Part shown: in pieces, positions 53,999 to 64,000 of the stretch
Position numbering within the stretch: position 1 is the first letter of the stretch
Layout: each line of letters opens with the position of its first letter
Assembly: GCA_030770535.1 (NCBI GenBank)
Contig: JASVEC010000004.1
Span: 186,001 to 250,000, forward strand
Length of the DNA: 64,000 nucleotides
Reading direction: 5' to 3'
From: Batkoa obscura
Lineage: Eukaryota > Entomophthoromycota > Entomophthoromycetes > Entomophthorales > Batkoaceae
Made by a program: the position numbers and the translations under genes
Notes under the pieces: generated by a model
What the model saw: the letters and a program-made list of their open reading frames with translations, nothing else
Databases searched by the model: none
What the model was told of the DNA's origin: nothing

Positions 53999-56402
53999 AA
54001 TGGCGATCTACGCTATAGTATATTGCTATATGGAAGGATCAAAAGATTCTACTTTTAATACTGATAATAAATTTTTTAATAATTGGTATATATTTCTAGA
54101 TTATATATGCTCTTTTTTCCCACACACTCTGATTTCATATAAAAAGTAGTGCAAATCTGTTACTTTTTTGAGTAAGTGACCTTTTAAAGCTTTACTATAC
54201 ATTTATTTTGGTGAATCTAAAAGCTTACATCATTAAAAAAACAAAAATGTGGGCAATCCTTTTGTTACTTGGATGATCTTTTTAGAGAAGAAAAGATTGA
54301 CAATATAAACTTATGAGCTATCAATTGCTAAGAAAAATCTAGTCATTATAATTCAAATACTTAAGTTGCCCATTAAGAAGTGATTTTTTAAACTTAGTTT
54401 ATGCTTAAGTTGATTTCTAAAATTTAGTTTAAAAGATAAATCCATAGTAAGTCAATCGAATTGTATATAGTAAGGATCAACACTTAGTTTTTCTTAGAAA
54501 TTTTTGTTGCAAAGTAAAACGAAGGTTCAGGGATGTAAGTATCGACACCCCAACCTAAAAATATAAAAAATTACATTTTAATTTCTATTCTATTTTCATA
54601 GCATTATTTACAATAATAATGGTGTTAGAAGATTAAAAATTAACTTATGATGGAAGTATTAGTTGACTTTGAAATTAAAACTTTAATTGAAGTATGAGTA
54701 ATTTAATATTTATTGAAAACACAATTATTTCACTAATCATAATTATATAGGTTGAGTTTATGAGTGTATAAAACATATACTTGCTTTGGGTGAAATTAAA
54801 AAATAAATGTTGCTTAAAATGTTACTATATAAAACAAACTCTATCTTTTATAGAAAACATTAAATTTTGATTAATAAAGTTTTGTATTATTTGTTGCTTA
54901 TCATAGCATAAACAAAGGGGATTTTTCAATTTAAAATTTAAATATTTTTAATAATCTCCTTACATAACAATTATATTTAATAACAAAAAAACTTAACTAA
55001 ATGATTGCTCAACTGTTATGTTTCTTTCAAAGCTATGTGCTAGACCAAGTTGCTATTTTATACAGCGTATATCCTATATTTTAGACTAGTTTTACTAATT
55101 TCCGAAAAAGTGGATTTAAGCCACACACACACACATTGAAAATTTTCTAAAGAATAGATAAATCAACATTCTCTCTAACATAAAATTGATATAATAAAAT
55201 TACTTTTAATGATCTTCAAAGTAAAAGACAAGGCTTTTTATGGCACTTCTATGAAACAGAGTAAGTTTATTTATTTTAATGGCAACTTTCTAAAAAGTTA
55301 ATAAGTACTTTTCAATAATGAATTCACGCTTTGAGCAATAACTTTTTAAAAATTACATTATCATTTAATTTGGCAACCATTTATTTCAATTAATACAGGT
55401 AAATAAAAGTGAAGCCAAATTGTATACTAAGAGAAAAGGATAAAAGAAAAGCACGATAAGGACTCAATGGCCATAGATTAAAAATATTTGAATTTTGATT
55501 GAAACTATAAGAATTTAGAAGATAAATTGCTCATTTTAAAACATAAACTATTTGAAAAAAGCTTCATTACTTCATGAAAAATGGTATTCACTTTAACATT
55601 CAGTATTTTTGATACAATAAAATGTTTTAATGTTATATAAAAATTCTAGTGAAAGTAGCAAGTCACGATAAATTAAAAAATATGCTAATTAAATGTAATT
55701 TACCATTTGGGTTTTTATTTACGATAATTTTATATTAGTGTTCTAGTTAAAGTAACAAAATAGAAAATAGTGAAATAAGACTTTCAAAAACAATCAAGTA
55801 AACCATAATAGTCTTTGCTCTTCAATTAAGATTCTATAAAACGGTCAAACATAGCTTATTATTAATAGAACAAATGTTAAATTGCATTTGAATAATTTGA
55901 ATAGATATTTGACCTCTTATTATAGTTTATTACAATATTTAGTATTACAATCCTTCAGAACATATTGCTTTGCAGTATTTAAACCAAACACCTCTCAAAA
56001 GATAAATTTATTAAAGAAGTATATTTATAACCCTTATATAATTTAATCAATATAGAACCTAGTAGCACACTCGCAAATCTCCCATTCCACTGTAAAAAAG
56101 TATAATATTGAGTATTTAAATTCTATACACAGAAGTCTCCCTTAAATAAAATGCTTCTTGAATACTTTAAGACAGACTTCTAGATCTATCCCAATATCTT
56201 ATATTTAGCTTAAAATCATACTAAATAAAATTAAAAAAGCAGCCTGTTTGGATTATAATCCATAGTTTCAATATTCGATTTTGAAAATAATAACCAATCA
56301 AAAGCAAAAGAATAATTTTCAAAAGAGTGCAGGCTTTGAGAGAACTTAAATTCAGATTATAATTATAAAAAAGACAGCTAATTTAAATTAATTTTTAACA
56401 AT
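53999..56402. other. 2.4-kb gene-free stretch
   Basis: AT-rich; holds a short CACACACACACACA run near 55122 and a possible orphan exon (separate entry). CCAATCA lies at 56294-56300, about 100 bp before the next gene. No MITE copy or other gene seen. Confidence 0.5.
54484..54554 (-). pseudogene. possible orphan terminal exon
   Basis: A minus-strand stretch preceded by a 3' splice-like signal (ATATTTTTAG) reads WGVDTYIPEPSFYFATK, ISKKN and stop, in a far less biased composition than its surroundings. No coding exon is visible upstream, so it looks like the last exon of a lost gene. The family is not recognised. Confidence 0.25.
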
Positions 56403-58089
56403 ATGAACGAAAAAGAAAATTTATTTCAAACTTTAGTTCAAAGGTAAGCTAACTTTTTCAACTCAATTGAATTTAACTAATTAAAAAAGAACGGAAGTAT
56501 ATAAAAAATTGGCAAGTTCAAAAATAAACCAAGAGTGGAAACTAAAACTGGATGCATTTTTACAACAAGTTGAGCTGTTTAAAGATAGTGAGTTTGAGGT
56601 AGATAAAATGGTGACTATATAGAAAAGTTTTAAAGAATGATTTAGGGCAAAGTTAACGCTTTATTTAATGAACTAAAGCTAGAAGAAATAAATAGTAAAC
56701 AGATCAAGATAATAGTTAATTTAAAAAAGTTGATTTATAAGCTACAAGAATCAAAATCAATAAACCGAGGTACAATTACAAAGGTATTTTATTAAAGCAA
56801 TCTTAATTATAAATAATTTAATATTTTATTTAGGATCAAGGTTTGATAAATTATATTCATTTAAAACTAAGGATTAAATTTAATTAAAAGATGATAATAA
56901 AACTGAACCATACAAGATTAAGCCATATAGTTTATACTTAAAAACAGGGAATGTGAAGCTATTTTCAAGTATAAATAAGATACCAACCACTTATGAATTG
57001 CGTAAGGTTAAACAATTCTAATTTAAACAGTTACTAACAAGTATCAGCTAATAAAGTACAAAAATTAAGCTTGTTACCATCTCAAAATAAAAAGGCTGCC
57101 CCCTTAAATAAAATATTAACAAAGAATCCAGGTTCGCTTAATTTTGACATTAACGACCTTATAGAAGTAAAGAAAGGTAATTAATGGTATTATGATTTAC
57201 GTTGGTTTATTTATATTTTATCTTAGTTTCAGCTATTATGGCTAACCCTTATAATAGTATCGGACCTTCTTATGACTCTGGAAATAGTTATATAGATGTG
57301 AATGATACCAATCTAATTGCAAGTGCACTAAATGGTATACAAATATGAATTATCCATATTAATTTAATAAACTAATAACTTTTAGATAAAAAAGAAGAAT
57401 ATGACTTTTTAAAATTGGAAGGAATTGATCCGGACTTTTTATTAAGTGATATTGAGCAGCCAATCGAATGCAATGGCGCTGTTAAAAAACAAACAAACGG
57501 TGAAGAAAATCTAAATGTTGAAAAGTTGACTCAAATTATTAACGAAAGCTCAATTGATAATATAAAACAAAGCGTACAAAGTATAATACAAGAAAATGAA
57601 ATGACGTTTAAAAAAGACAAAATAGGAGATGAAGAAGGCAAAGATTTAATTTCAAGCCTTAAAAGAAAATTAAATGAAAAAGAAATTGAAGGTAAGTCTA
57701 TTGTTTTGATCAAAATAGTTTAATAATTATGTTGTTTTAGACAATAAGCTAGAGACAAATGCTATCTTGGTACAAACACACAAAATGCTTTCAAAATTAA
57801 AAGAACTTCAACATATAAGATTGAAATATAAAATAGATCAAGTATCTGAAGAAGAGTATAACTTGGGTATTATTATTAATTTAAAATAACTATTAAATTT
57901 ATTAATTTTTTTGAAGCTAAACATTTTAAAACAAAAATAAGCCAATTGGTAGATAAGGTACCACCTAAAGCTTTAGTGCGACCTACTGCGATTCAGAAAA
58001 TGATAGAAAATTTTGTTAGTTTTGATTCTAATTATCAAGGTACGCTTAAAGCTTATCAACCTTATACTTTTTTAGATCATAAAAAGTAA
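56403..58089 (+). CDS. unknown, probably nuclear or coiled-coil protein
   Basis: Family not recognised. Start MNEKENLFQTLVQR at 56403, eight or more exons. Segments: QEWKLKLDAFLQQVELF, KVNALFNELKLEEINSKQ, LIYKLQESKSINRG, EPYKIKPYSLYLKTGNVKLF, KILTKNPGSLNFDINDL, IMANPYNSIGPSYDSGNSY, a Glu/Lys/Gln-rich stretch (EENLNVEKLTQIINESSIDN), then TNAILVQTHKMLSKLKELQ, RLKYKIDQVSEEEYNLA, PPKALVRPTAIQKMIENF and YQPYTFLDHKK, stop at 58089. Helical, charged, no membrane segment. Several introns contain in-frame stops, including one of 49 nt near 56836-56890 (GTTTGA...AAAAG). The tail looks conserved-domain-like, but I cannot name it. CCAATCA lies about 100 bp upstream. Confidence 0.5.
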
Positions 58090-58748
58090 GGATAAATTTT
58101 GTTTTTTACTATTATAAATTAAACTATTTTAGACATTTAATTAAAAATTAATATTTAAAATTGATTTAGTTTGATAGTAAAATTACTACTCTCTTAAATA
58201 ATAATATTAATAAAAATTTTAATGAACTTTATATTATTTTAAGTCAGCTTGAACTCAACTTTTAGTTAATTTTTCACAGATAGAAATTAATTAATGTAAA
58301 CTAACGGTTAAACTTTGAACTATAAATTAAAGTTTTAAACTTTATTATAAAGGCATGAATTTAATATAATTAATAAGAATGAACTAATAAAAATGATAAA
58401 AGGAATTGAGGTCCGAAATTAATTTTATTAGAGCATATTTTAAAACTGATAGTAGTAATTATTTTAATGTTATGTTATAAAAAATAAATAAAAGTAATTA
58501 GTTTGTTCCTGTTTATTTTAGTCAACACAATAATATTGATGAATTTATTTTCATTTTATTGTTATGAATTTCATTATCACTAGCAAAAACAACAAAAATT
58601 AATTTTAAATGAAGCCAAATTGTTAAAATGTGTCGAAGGGTAAATAACGATGCGCATGAAATTGAACCAATCAATTCACATTATACCTATTAATAAGCTT
58701 TTAATCAAACAACGGAAAGGCTGCCTTGGTTAATATAAATAGTCAAAG
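58090..58748. other. intergenic with CCAAT box of HMG-CoA lyase
   Basis: AT-rich until about 58630, then the promoter: CCAATCA at 58667-58673, 76 bp before the start codon, with a CpG-bearing patch (TGTCGAAGGG, ACGATGCGCATG) just upstream. No gene seen. Confidence 0.5.
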
Positions 58749-59830
58749 ATGGTAGCAACAAAGATAATCAAAAATTTATTTAAAATGACTAGAAGTCAAA
58801 GTAGTTATTATAGTAATGTAAGAACTATTTTAAACTAAAAATTAGTAAATCAAAAATTAATATTTTTATTCATTAGGTAGCTATAAAGCCTTTTATTAAA
58901 ATAGTTGAAGTTGGACCAAGGGATGGTTTACAAAACGAAAAAAAAGTTATACCAACCGAAGTTAAAGTTAATTTAATTAATCAGTTATCAAACACAGGTC
59001 TTAAAGCTATCGAAGCTACCTCTTTTGTTTCTCCAAAATGGGTGCCACAAGTAATTTTATATTACGTAATATATAGAACAAGGTATTAAAACTAAATTTA
59101 GATGGGCGATAACTTAGAAGTGATGAAAAAAATAAACAAAAAAGCTAATGTAGATTATCCTGTATTAACACCAAATCTTAAAGGTTTACAGAGTGCTATC
59201 GAAGCAGGTGCTAAAGAAGTGGCTATTTTTGGAGCTGCTTCTGAGTCTTTTTCAAAGAAAAACATTAACTGTTCGATTGACGAAAGTTTAGATAGGTTTA
59301 AGGAAGTGATGGAATTAGCTCTTAAAAATAACATTAGAGTCAGAGGTTACGTTTCATGTGTAGTTGGGTGCCCCTATGAAGGTTATATCCAACCAGAAGC
59401 TGTAGTCAAAGTAGCTAAAAAGATGTTAGATATGGGTTGTTATGAGATAAGCTTAGGAGATACCATAGGTGTAGGGACCCCTGGGACATTTAAAAAGCTT
59501 CTTGATGTGGTTACCAAACAGATTCCTATTGAAAAGTTAGCTGTTCATTGCCATGATACTTATGGCCAAGCTTTAGCCAATATTTTACTTTCAGTTCAAT
59601 ATGGCATAAGGGTAGTCGATAGTTCAATCAGTGGATTAGGTGGTTGTCCTTATGCTAAAGGTGCTACTGGGAACGTTGCCACTGAGGACGTCGTTTATAT
59701 GCTTGAAGGTATGAACTATGATACTCAAGTAAACTTACCAGAGCTTATCAAAATAGGAGATTATATTAGTAAAGAACTTGGAAGGCAACCAGGATCTAAA
59801 ACTGCTCAAGCTTTAATTAATAAATTATAA
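58749..59830 (+). CDS. HMGCL: hydroxymethylglutaryl-CoA lyase
   Basis: Splits HMG-CoA to acetyl-CoA and acetoacetate in leucine breakdown and ketogenesis. Three exons (58749-58817, 58877-59050, 59102-59830), 972 nt, 323 residues. The N-terminus [19 protein letters not shown] is basic and hydroxylated, fitting a mitochondrial presequence. Core: [15 protein letters not shown] (metal and substrate site), [80 protein letters not shown] (metal His pair) and the signature [19 protein letters not shown] with the catalytic Cys. No peroxisomal tail (ends INKL). Length is normal and nothing is broken. Confidence 0.96.
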
Positions 59831-59999
59831 GTTTTGTTTTTGAATGAATGAGTTTTCGGATTTATATTTAAACAGTCACTATTTATTTTTTCTAAATTAA
59901 TTTTATTACTAAATTATTTGCCCAAAATAATATTTTACTCAAATAGTGAGTCTATTTTTTCTAATAGTTTAGTTTTAGTTAAGCAATTTTTTTAAAAGT

Positions 60000-62900
60000 A
60001 TGGAGCAATTAAACGCAGAGCTTACGCTTGACCCTTTTGATTATAATCTATGGTGTCAATTACTAAGTGAAGCACAAGCAGCTGCCAATGAAGACTTGAT
60101 ACGTAGTACTTATGAAAGGGTGCTCGCTGTATTCCCAAACTCTGTAAGTTTTAAATGAACCATTCTTATTCCTATGACTCATTTTTTATATTCAAGGTTC
60201 AACATTGGTTAGAATACATTGATTTTGAATTAAAGAATAACCAGTTAACCAAAGCAGAAGCTTTATTTACTCGTTGTACTACATCTCTTTGTTCTTTAGC
60301 TATATTCAAGCTGTACCTTCAGTATATCAGAAGGGCCAATAGTACACGTGAGGGTGTTCCTAAGGGGCCAACAGGACGTAAGATTATAATTCAAGCTTTT
60401 GAATTTGTTCTTCATCGTGCAGGGTATGACCGGGAAGCAGGCCCAGTATGGTTAGAATATATTGCACTCCTCAAAACGAATGAGGTTAGTGAACTTATAA
60501 GTTTATTAAAAAGAGATATTAAATCAATTAAGTATTTAAAGCTTACAAGTTATTTTAGTTTAAGAGCTTTAATATTAAGTTTTTTTGATATTAATGATAC
60601 TTGTTTAATTATTTATTTAAGCTTGTTTGTTAAATTGCTTTTGTTTTTTTTAGTCACATAACAGCTGGGAGCAACAGCAATCTATTGAAAAGATTCGAAG
60701 AGTTTATCACCAAGCTGTCTCGATCCCTACCTTATCACTTGATCAAATTTGGAAAGAATATGAATTGTTTGAAAACTCACTTAATCGTGTTGCAGTAAGC
60801 TAACTATTAATTTAAGATATTATCTTTGACATTCATTTAAGGCCAAAAAAATATTAAGTGAACGCTCATCGATCTATAATAACTCTAAGGCGGTTCTTAA
60901 GGACTTGAAAAATTTCACTGACCAGCTTAAACTTTCGTTGAAAACCCCAACGAGGCCACCAATGTGGTCTCCAAATGATATAAAATTGGTAATGTTGCTA
61001 CTTATCTTTGTTGATTATTTATTTAATAATTAAATATACAGGCTGAATTATGGAGAAATTATATCATTTGGGAAAAAACAAATCCACTTGGCTATGAGCT
61101 AGTCGATATGGTTCGTGCTCGTCTTATCTTTGCTTATAATCAAGCAATCATTGCTATGCGCTTCTATCCTGAATTTTGGTAAGTTAAACTAATATGATTA
61201 ATTTATGATATTCATTCTTTTCTAGGGTTGATTTTGCAACCTTTTATTTAAGGAATAATAAAAAAAATGAAGCGTTAGCTGTATTCAAAGCTGCCTCTAA
61301 AGCACTTCCAACCAGGTAATTGTTTGCATTTTATTTAATATCAATACTGATATCTCTTTTAGCATATTAATCAATGTCACTTATGCCGAGTTTCAAGAAA
61401 AGCAAAAGAGAGAAAGTGAAGCGCATGAGATATATAGAGAGCTTATAAATAAATTAACTAAGCAACTTGAGAATATAAAAGAGAGTTATGAAGCTAAGTT
61501 AAAAGAACTAAATGCACCAGATAAGGATGATATATTACTTAAAAGTAGAACAGACGGAGTAGAAATTGATGGTGAAACAAAAGAAATGTTAAGAAGAAAA
61601 GAAAAGGTAAAAGAAAAGCAAAGACTTGAAATAGAAACTTTAAAGGATGAAGATTTGGACAAAATCAAAAGACAAATTACTCTTGTTTGGATTCATTATA
61701 TGAAATCTGCTAGACGTAGTGAGGTAACTTAGCCGACAATAATAATTAACTAATTAACCAATTAACTAAATAGGGAGTTAAAGGGCTACGTAAAGTTTTC
61801 GGAGAAGCCAGAAAATCAGGCAATGTCACTTATCATCTTTTTGTTGATTCAGGTAATTTTAGTTTAGTAATTTGTTGAACAATTAGTTAATTTATAGCAT
61901 TAATGGAGTACTACCACCAAGACGACCCAAAGATTCCAGAGAACATTTTTCAGTATGGACAGCGGTTTTTTGCGCAAGAGCCTGGATACATTTCACAATA
62001 CCTTGATTATTTAATGAAGAAAAAAGATACAAATAGTAATTTTATTTTATTTTTATTTTATAGTCTTAATATGTATTAGATACTAGAGCATTGTTTGAAA
62101 GAAGTATAGAAAATATACCAAAAGACAAAGCGCTTGAGCTATGGGAAAAAATATCAAGCTATGAAGCAAATCATGGGGATATTTCTAATTTAGAAAAAAT
62201 AGAATCACGTATCTTTGGGAGTTACTCATTAAGTAATTGTAGTTTTTTGTTTTTTTATTTTATCTAACATAATTTTAATAGTCTCTGCTTCAAGCCTATA
62301 TGCTGAAAGGTTAAGTTATTTAGATATAAATGCAGATTCAGAGCTTGGACCTTTAGGTAACTCAACTAATTGTTGAATTATAAACTTTGTAATTTTACGT
62401 TTTAGACAAAGGAATGACCAGTTTAAAACTAGTGTCGAATAACCCTGATGAAATTGCTAGTGCTATAGGAGCATCGAAGAAAACTTTATTAGACTCAGTA
62501 ATTTCTGAAGAGTTTGTACGTCCAGATTTTAGTAAATGGACTTCCTATAAACCAAATGCTGATGGTACTAGAAATCCTGTTACAATTGCTTCATCATCTG
62601 CAATGCCAGCAGCTCAAACTGTAAACCAAACCAACCCTATACAAGCTACTGCACCTATACCTGTCCCTGTACCTGCACCTGTACCTAGTGTTACATTAGA
62701 GCAAATACCCCCACAGGCCCCTGCTCCTTTGACAAATATGATGGGTGCGCCTCAACTCCCACCTCAACCCCCAGTTATGCCACAAAATCCTCCTTTAGAT
62801 CTTCCACCAGCAGTAGCATACTTTTTATCTCAAATACCCCCACCCAATGATTTCATAGGTAATTGTTTAATAATATACTATAATATGATTTTTACTAATC

Positions 62901-63289
62901 CTTCTCCAGGTCCTAATATACCTGTTGATCGTGTTATAAATATGATTGGAGAAGCGGTTTTGAATATTCCACCAGCACCTGATATGCCAGGTAATATGAA
63001 CCCTAGCGCACGTATGCCACCAAACTTCCCGAATCAAATGTCACGTCGCCCAGGCCCACCAGGAGGGTTTAGAGTAATTTTGCTTTATATGTGTATTGAT
63101 TATTTATTAACATCATTTAAGCCAAATCAAGGTTTTAGAAACGACCACATGAAACGTATGCAACCTTCACCCCATACTGGGTTTCCAATGCCTTCAGAAG
63201 ATCAAAGTAAATATACTTTATTTGTTTATACTATGCATTTATATTTTTTAGATTTCCATCATATGCAAAAGAGAAATCGACAAATGTGA
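60000..63289 (+). CDS. RNA14: cleavage stimulation factor subunit 3 (CstF-77/Rna14)
   Basis: HAT-repeat scaffold of the pre-mRNA 3'-end cleavage complex. ATG at 60000-60002; about a dozen exons. HAT repeats run from LDPFDYNLWCQLLSEAQ, STYERVLAVFPNSVQHWLEYIDFEL, FTRCTTSLCSLAIFKLYLQYI, AFEFVLHRAGYDREAGPVWLEYI, IRRVYHQAVSIPTLSLDQIW, YEAN-type blocks and ALAVFKAASKALPTSILI to GLRKVFGEARKSGNVTYHLF, PGYISQYLDYLMKKKDTNN and RALFERSIENI. A charged insert (EKVKEKQRLEIETLKDEDL) sits mid-way. The C-terminal part holds FVRPDFSKW, a Pro/Ala stretch (PIPVPVPAPVPS), LPPAVAYFLSQIPPPNDF, the PIPVDRV-like IPVDRVINMIG (CstF-64 hinge contact) and a Pro/Met-rich tail. Exon joins after about 63080 are less certain. 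Confidence 0.93.
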
Positions 63290-63615
63290 AGAGGGAGAGA
63301 AGATATCAAAAGGATAGCAATATTTTTATATTATTAACATTGACCGAATGCGAAAAATCATTTTTAGTTTTCTTTAATCTGTTTTTAATAAAGCTATAAA
63401 TTGTTTTTTATTTTTGTTTTATGATATCTTGTTATTTTAAGGGTTTACAATGGTTATAGAAGATTTTATTATTATAACGCTATATTTTATTGTTAGTTGT
63501 ATTATTTTAAAAATAGACCAACTGTTCGTTTTTTCTATCCTTGCCCATTTTCTTATCTTTGAATATTATTTGAGAATACTTGAGTTTATATTTTTTAAGA
63601 TTCAAAATAATAAAT

Positions 63616-63714
63616 GGGGATGTTTTTTTTGGTTTCATCACTTTTTCCATCTTTTAAGCGTTATTTGAGTGGAAAGATTGTCAGTAAAATTCTTAAATAA
63701 AAAAATACATCCCC
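63616..63714 (-). mobile_element. 97-bp MITE, copy 12
   Basis: GGGGATGTTTTTTTTGG...AAATACATCCCC, flanked on both sides by AAAT (63612-63615 and 63715-63718), a direct non-palindromic 4-bp duplication. Confidence 0.92.
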
Positions 63715-63878
63715 AAATGATGATGATTGTAAATCTAAAAACAGTATTTAAATCAAATGACTTAATAAAAATTACAACGATTTGATTTGAAAATGAAAAA
63801 TCTATTTAATATCCAACTAGTCATTAATTTTAATAAAAATATTAGTACTAATTAAATCCATGTAGTTAAAATATACAT

Positions 63879-63975
63879 GAGGATGTATTTTTGTGTTTGA
63901 GAATTTTACTAACAATTTTTCCACCCAAATAGCGCTTAGAGATGGAAAAAGTGACGAAACTAAAAAAACACCCTC
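63879..63975 (+). mobile_element. 97-bp MITE, copy 13
   Basis: GAGGATGTATTTTTGTG...AAAAACACCCTC; flanks ACAT and ATAT differ at one base. It lies 164 bp from copy 12, in opposite orientation. Confidence 0.9.
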
Positions 63976-64000
63976 ATATTACCATTATTACTTTTACAAT

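Larger units (their letters stand above)
63290..64000. other. intergenic with two MITE copies
   Basis: AT-rich flank of RNA14. Besides MITEs at 63616-63714 and 63879-63975 no gene is supported; a plus-strand frame at 63450-63668 runs into the MITE and is hydrophobic noise. Confidence 0.5.

Noticed and set aside
1-64000. CRISPR arrays, bacterial operons, ribosome-binding sites
   Set aside because: The window is intron-rich eukaryotic DNA; no regularly spaced direct repeats were seen.

Overview
The window is eukaryotic nuclear DNA, very AT-rich (roughly three quarters A+T), with densely packed genes cut by many short introns (about 44-75 nt, GT...AG, with CTAAC/TTAAC-like branch sites close to the 3' splice site). 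The gene set is fungal: a verprolin, a Dbf2/Sid2-type mitotic-exit kinase, a Kre9/Knh1-like wall domain, an Fmp25-like RCC1 protein, Ecm4-type glutathione transferase and Rna14. It also carries genes usually absent from yeasts (CABLES-like cyclin, probable Abraxas-like MPN protein, TXNDC17-like thioredoxin). Together with the AT bias this suggests an early-diverging filamentous fungus, perhaps a Conidiobolus-like entomophthoralean. That placement is an inference.

1-8.1 kb is a repeat-rich, gene-poor block. It holds three direct copies of an epoxide-hydrolase gene (an old fragment, an apparently intact gene and a recently broken copy), four copies of a ~97-bp MITE, a long fold-back MITE, a mariner-like stem-loop MITE and two solo LTRs, one inserted into a MITE. 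A fourth, intact and almost identical epoxide hydrolase lies inverted at 16.2-17.5 kb.

8.6-15.0 kb holds Fmp25-like (+), actin-capping protein beta (-), an Abraxas-like protein (-) and RPB5 (-). 18.4-25.7 kb holds Ebp2 (+), Sar1 (-), a secreted Kre9-like protein (+) and a CABLES-like cyclin (+). 26-39 kb holds an unknown gene (+), a TDP1-family enzyme (-), verprolin (+), TXNDC17-like (-), Ecm4 (+), a SAM-domain tail-anchored protein (-), the GPI mannosyltransferase PIG-V/Gpi18 (+) and an unknown gene (-). Two tRNA genes (Gly-GCC, Pro-CGG) follow at 39.5-40.0 kb.

41.5-48.9 kb holds a secreted Cys-rich protein (+), a polytopic membrane protein (-), the Dbf2/Sid2 kinase (+) and BUB3 (+). 49-56 kb is sparse: MITEs, two GC-richer islands (one folding into two clear hairpins), a small acidic protein (-), an intronless eEF1-gamma pseudogene and a homeodomain factor (-). 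56.4-63.3 kb holds an unknown coiled-coil-like gene, HMG-CoA lyase and the cleavage stimulation factor Rna14/CSTF3, all (+).

The genes are housekeeping and mostly independent. The most notable structures are the MITE families: thirteen near-complete copies of a ~97-bp family plus one lone end, with 4-bp A/T target duplications, one copy with an inverted core and one split by an LTR, and the expanding and decaying epoxide-hydrolase cluster they surround. No previously undescribed defence or mobile system with its own enzymes was found.
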